Below, piece by piece: positions 61,309-64,000 of a stretch of 64,000 nucleotides of DNA. A program made the translations under genes and the position numbers. The stretch is from the NCBI GenBank assembly GCA_026874595.1, contig CM049308.1, positions 37,010,027 through 37,074,026 on the forward strand, read 5' to 3'. Position 1 is the stretch's first letter. Every line of letters starts with the position of its first letter. The stretch comes from Sipunculus nudus. Its lineage: Eukaryota > Annelida > Sipuncula > Golfingiida > Sipunculidae. The notes under the pieces are model-generated. The model saw nothing but the letters and a program-made list of their open reading frames with translations, did not search any database and was not told the origin of the DNA.

Positions 61309-63985
61309 TGGTGAACCTGTGAGCCTATGCATTGGTGTTGCGTCATCTGGCGTCCATCGTCCACATATCCAAATTTTATGCAAAAAATCAGTCATCTAAA
61401 AAACTATCAGCCTTTGCTTATTGTATCGCCAGACATAGTCTGGAGATACTATGGTTTAGGCATGGTTGCGCCGCCGCCACCACCGAGATTTATTTTGGAC
61501 ACAATAACTAAAAAAATATTTCAAGGATCTTTTTCAAACTTGACACATTTATAGATATAGGTGAGAGGACGAAGCCTATTTAAAATGGGGTCATGACCTC
61601 AACTAGGAGAGTGACCTTGACCTTGAATAGATCCATTTTTGGGGAAAATCACACAAGAAATCTCAAGAAATCTTTCATGGATTTATCCAAAAATCAAGTT
61701 GGACAAAGATCTTGGATAGTGATGTCATGTACCGGAAACTGGTGGTGCCATCTAGTATCCTTTTCTTGTTTTTGTGCCGTTTAATACCCCAATCATTGCC
61801 ACTTGACAGTACTTTTAGCATCACAAGTCAAAAACTGATTGACAGATTTCTTTAATATTATGCATGTACATAGGTATAGGTTATGGGATGATGTATATTA
61901 AAATTGGGGTCATGACCTTTCCTTTGAGAGTGGCTTTGACCTTGAATATTACCAAATATGGTGAAAATTACATAAAATCATAAATATCTTAAAAAGGGAT
62001 GCATGGATTGGTCCAAAAATCAAGTTGACGGAAGATCTTGGATAGTTTTGTCTTTTGCAGAAGATAGGTGGTGCCACCTGTTGTCCTTTTCTTGTTTTTT
62101 GGGCCTTTGAATACCCCATCATTGCCACTTGACAGTATATACTGTGAGCATTATAAGTCAAACAGTAATGGACAGATTTCTTTCATGTTATGCATGTATA
62201 TATATATGGTTTATGGAATGAGGTATATTTAATTTTAAATTTAATTTTAAAATTTAATTTAATTTAAATTATTTTTTTATAAATTTAATTTTTTTTGTCA
62301 AATGTTGGATATTTTGGAATGCAGTTTATTGATTTGGGGTCATGACCGTGACTATGAGAGTGACCTTGACCTTGAATATTCCCATATTGGGTGAAAAACA
62401 TAAAATCATGAATATCTTAAAAAGGGCCACTTGACAGCACTGTGAGCATTATAAGTCAAAAACCCTTTGATCAATTGTCCTTCCCAATCTAAAATATTCC
62501 TATATTTTGTACAAATGTTTCTCACATTCATTGCTAAAATACAAATACATCACATTATATCAACAAAATACCACAAAACCTCATTTGTCTGGCGATACTA
62601 TGGCACCAGCGGTGCCAAGAAATGTCTAGTTTTTTTTGTATCTGCATTCACTAAGATATTTAAGGGAAAAAGCTTAAAAACCTTTAAAAATCTTCTCAGC
62701 AGAAACTGTTCAGCTAAATTGTTCAATATTTCCAAAAATAATCCCTGAATCAATTTCTCTCTAGTTTGTTTGAAAGGTTCGAGTTCTGTGATTTTTGGTC
62801 GAGTCACAGGAAGCCGAACTTAGTCATACTTCAAAAAAGCATACTGAAATTACAATCTCAGAAACCGCAGGAGCTGTCATCACCAAGTTTTATGCAAATG
62901 TTGGTCACATGACTCGTATTTGAAATTGCAGTTTTTGTGGCACAACCTATGTCGACCTGTTTTTACAGGCAAAAACCTCGTAATTTTAGCCTCTTCAACT
63001 TAAAAATGTTTTATGATGAAATCAAGCTGAATGGTTCAATTTTTTCACAAGAATTATCCTAGTGTAGGGTTCTTTCAATTGTGTAAGAATAGATTGGGTT
63101 CATAATTTTTGGTTGCGTCATAGAAAGCTGAAGTTGGTTTTGTGGTCATTAGTAAGCCTATTTCAAACTGAGGGCTGCAGTAGTCTTCTTGTGCAAATCT
63201 GTTTTTTTCAACTTCTGTAACATTGAAATATTTAGTATTGGCTACAGGCTAAAGGTCAGTATGGATCTATTTAAAGCTTTGGCAGACTGCCAACTCTATC
63301 AGATAAGGCAACAGGTCAAGAGTTTACTCAGTGCAGCCAGGTACAGGTCAAGAGTTCACTCAGTGCAGTAGCTATATTTGGCAATTTGTTCCGGTTCACT
63401 CGGGGTAATTTCCTTCCTCACCTGCGCTTGGTTAGCCCAGTGCACCTGACTCAAGAGAAGTTTGATTTATTGGCCTGACATTTTGACTTGTCTGTGCATC
63501 TTTGATGGCTTTCTTGTATACAAGTCTGGTGTCGCCACCTACAATACACAGTGTATGTCCCTGCTTATTTCTCAGGGGAAATTTTTCATATCAGCCTGAA
63601 ATTATGCATGTCGATGCATCTCAGATAGTTTTGTTGTATACAAGACTTGTGGCGCCACCTACAATTATTTCAGCAAGTGTGCACATAGCCCAAGAGTGGT
63701 TTGAAGTATCTGCCTTAAATTTTGCCTGTCCATACATCTTCCATGCCTTTCTTGTACCCAAGACTAGTTGGTGCCATCCACAGTCATTTTGTTTTGTGTG
63801 CACCCATGCCGGTATTTCATCAGTGATGTTTTTGTAATTTGTGCTTGGACTCCGGGTCAAATTTTTTTGCACTTGCATTGTACATATACATGTAACGCAT
63901 ACACTTGAGAAGTAACAGTCCAAAATGGAAGCATTATACCTGATATCCCATTGCACAGGTTCGCATTAGGCCTGTACGCTATGTT
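61309..63985 (+). repeat. family B element with nested D (B8)
   Basis: The 5' end is GGTGAACCTGTGAGCCTATG, with a GGCGTCCATCGTCC tract. The interior resumes after D2 at 62630 and runs through the 33-bp repeats (63290-63375), monomers with GGCGCCACCTACAAT near 63651, and the 3' end CACAGGTTCGCATTAGGCCT near 63955. The hairpin is partly decayed (GTACGCTATGTTT). It also keeps the empty version of the site occupied by C4/C5 in B2/B3 (CAGTCATTTTGTTTTGTGTG near 63780). It starts about 930 bp after the B3GALNT2 stop codon. Confidence 0.83.
61426..62629 (+). repeat. family D element nested in B8 (D2)
   Basis: TCGCCAGACATAGTCTGGAG at the start and TGTCTGGCGA, hairpin TGGCACC-AGC-GGTGCCA, CTAG at the end, so the 10-bp inverted pair TCGCCAGACA/TGTCTGGCGA is perfect. 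It is largely co-linear with D1 and highly similar, but carries an extra stretch near 62335-62460 that adds a third TGACCTTGACC motif. The flanks are A on the left and T on the right, the classical Helitron target. Confidence 0.85.
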
Positions 63986-64000
63986 TCTATATAGTTATTA

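Noticed and set aside
2916-63985. Search for an autonomous Helitron Rep/helicase, reverse transcriptase or transposase frame
   Set aside because: No frame longer than about 120 codons was found anywhere, so all elements here are judged non-autonomous.

Overview
This looks like nuclear DNA from an animal, most likely a mollusc or another lophotrochozoan. It is AT-rich, has spliced coding exons with canonical GT/AG borders, and is packed with repeats that carry GTCC-rich (ACGG on the other strand) cores, as the pearl/HINE class of bivalve repeats does. The species cannot be named from the sequence alone. No bacterial operon, CRISPR array, tRNA, rRNA, transposase, Rep/helicase or viral gene was seen.

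One host gene crosses the window on the + strand: the 3' part of B3GALNT2, the GT31 beta-1,3-N-acetylgalactosaminyltransferase. Its last four coding exons are at 5342-5464, 36123-36282, 38622-38678 and 60248-60376 (TAG stop). They splice in frame (phases 2, 0, 0) and keep the DDD metal-binding motif, the FACGSG motif, the GEDV motif and the C-terminal CGDPCxC cysteine cluster. The introns are about 30.7, 2.3 and 21.6 kb. Earlier exons lie upstream of the window.

Nearly everything else is intronic or downstream repeat DNA. I sort it into five families (named A-E here) with different terminal sequences but one plan: a T-tract; a 10-11 bp subterminal inverted repeat, usually folded into a 5' hairpin; a CTAT/CTTAT box; in most copies a CpG-rich GTCC-type tract; an interior of tandem units, many closed by the palindrome AGGTGGCGCCACCT; the inverted repeat again; a 3' hairpin or palindrome; and a CTWG-TT end. 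This matches non-autonomous Helitron/Helentron-type elements (HINE, DINE-1, pearl).

Layout: 1-5341 intron with old A copies; 5342-5464 exon; 6357-11537 A then C, abutting; 14447-15593 D; 16468-26895 C, A, B and a B carrying a nested C; 26971-28776 a separate element with short terminal inverted repeats; 32362-36030 a second B with the same nested C; 36123-36282 exon; 36391-37431 E; 38622-38678 exon; 39950-43278 a B-type satellite array; 44607-49943 A/B chimera and B; 53740-57520 A interrupted by C, a short tandem array and B monomers; 60248-60376 last exon; 61309-63985 B with nested D. Every element that can be oriented points the same way as the gene.

The most informative observations are the matched empty and filled insertion sites (no target-site duplication, insertion inside T runs), the nested composite present in two copies, the shared palindrome across families with unlike ends, the 277-bp dimeric satellite, and repeated AGGTCAAGGTCA nuclear-receptor-type motifs inside three families.
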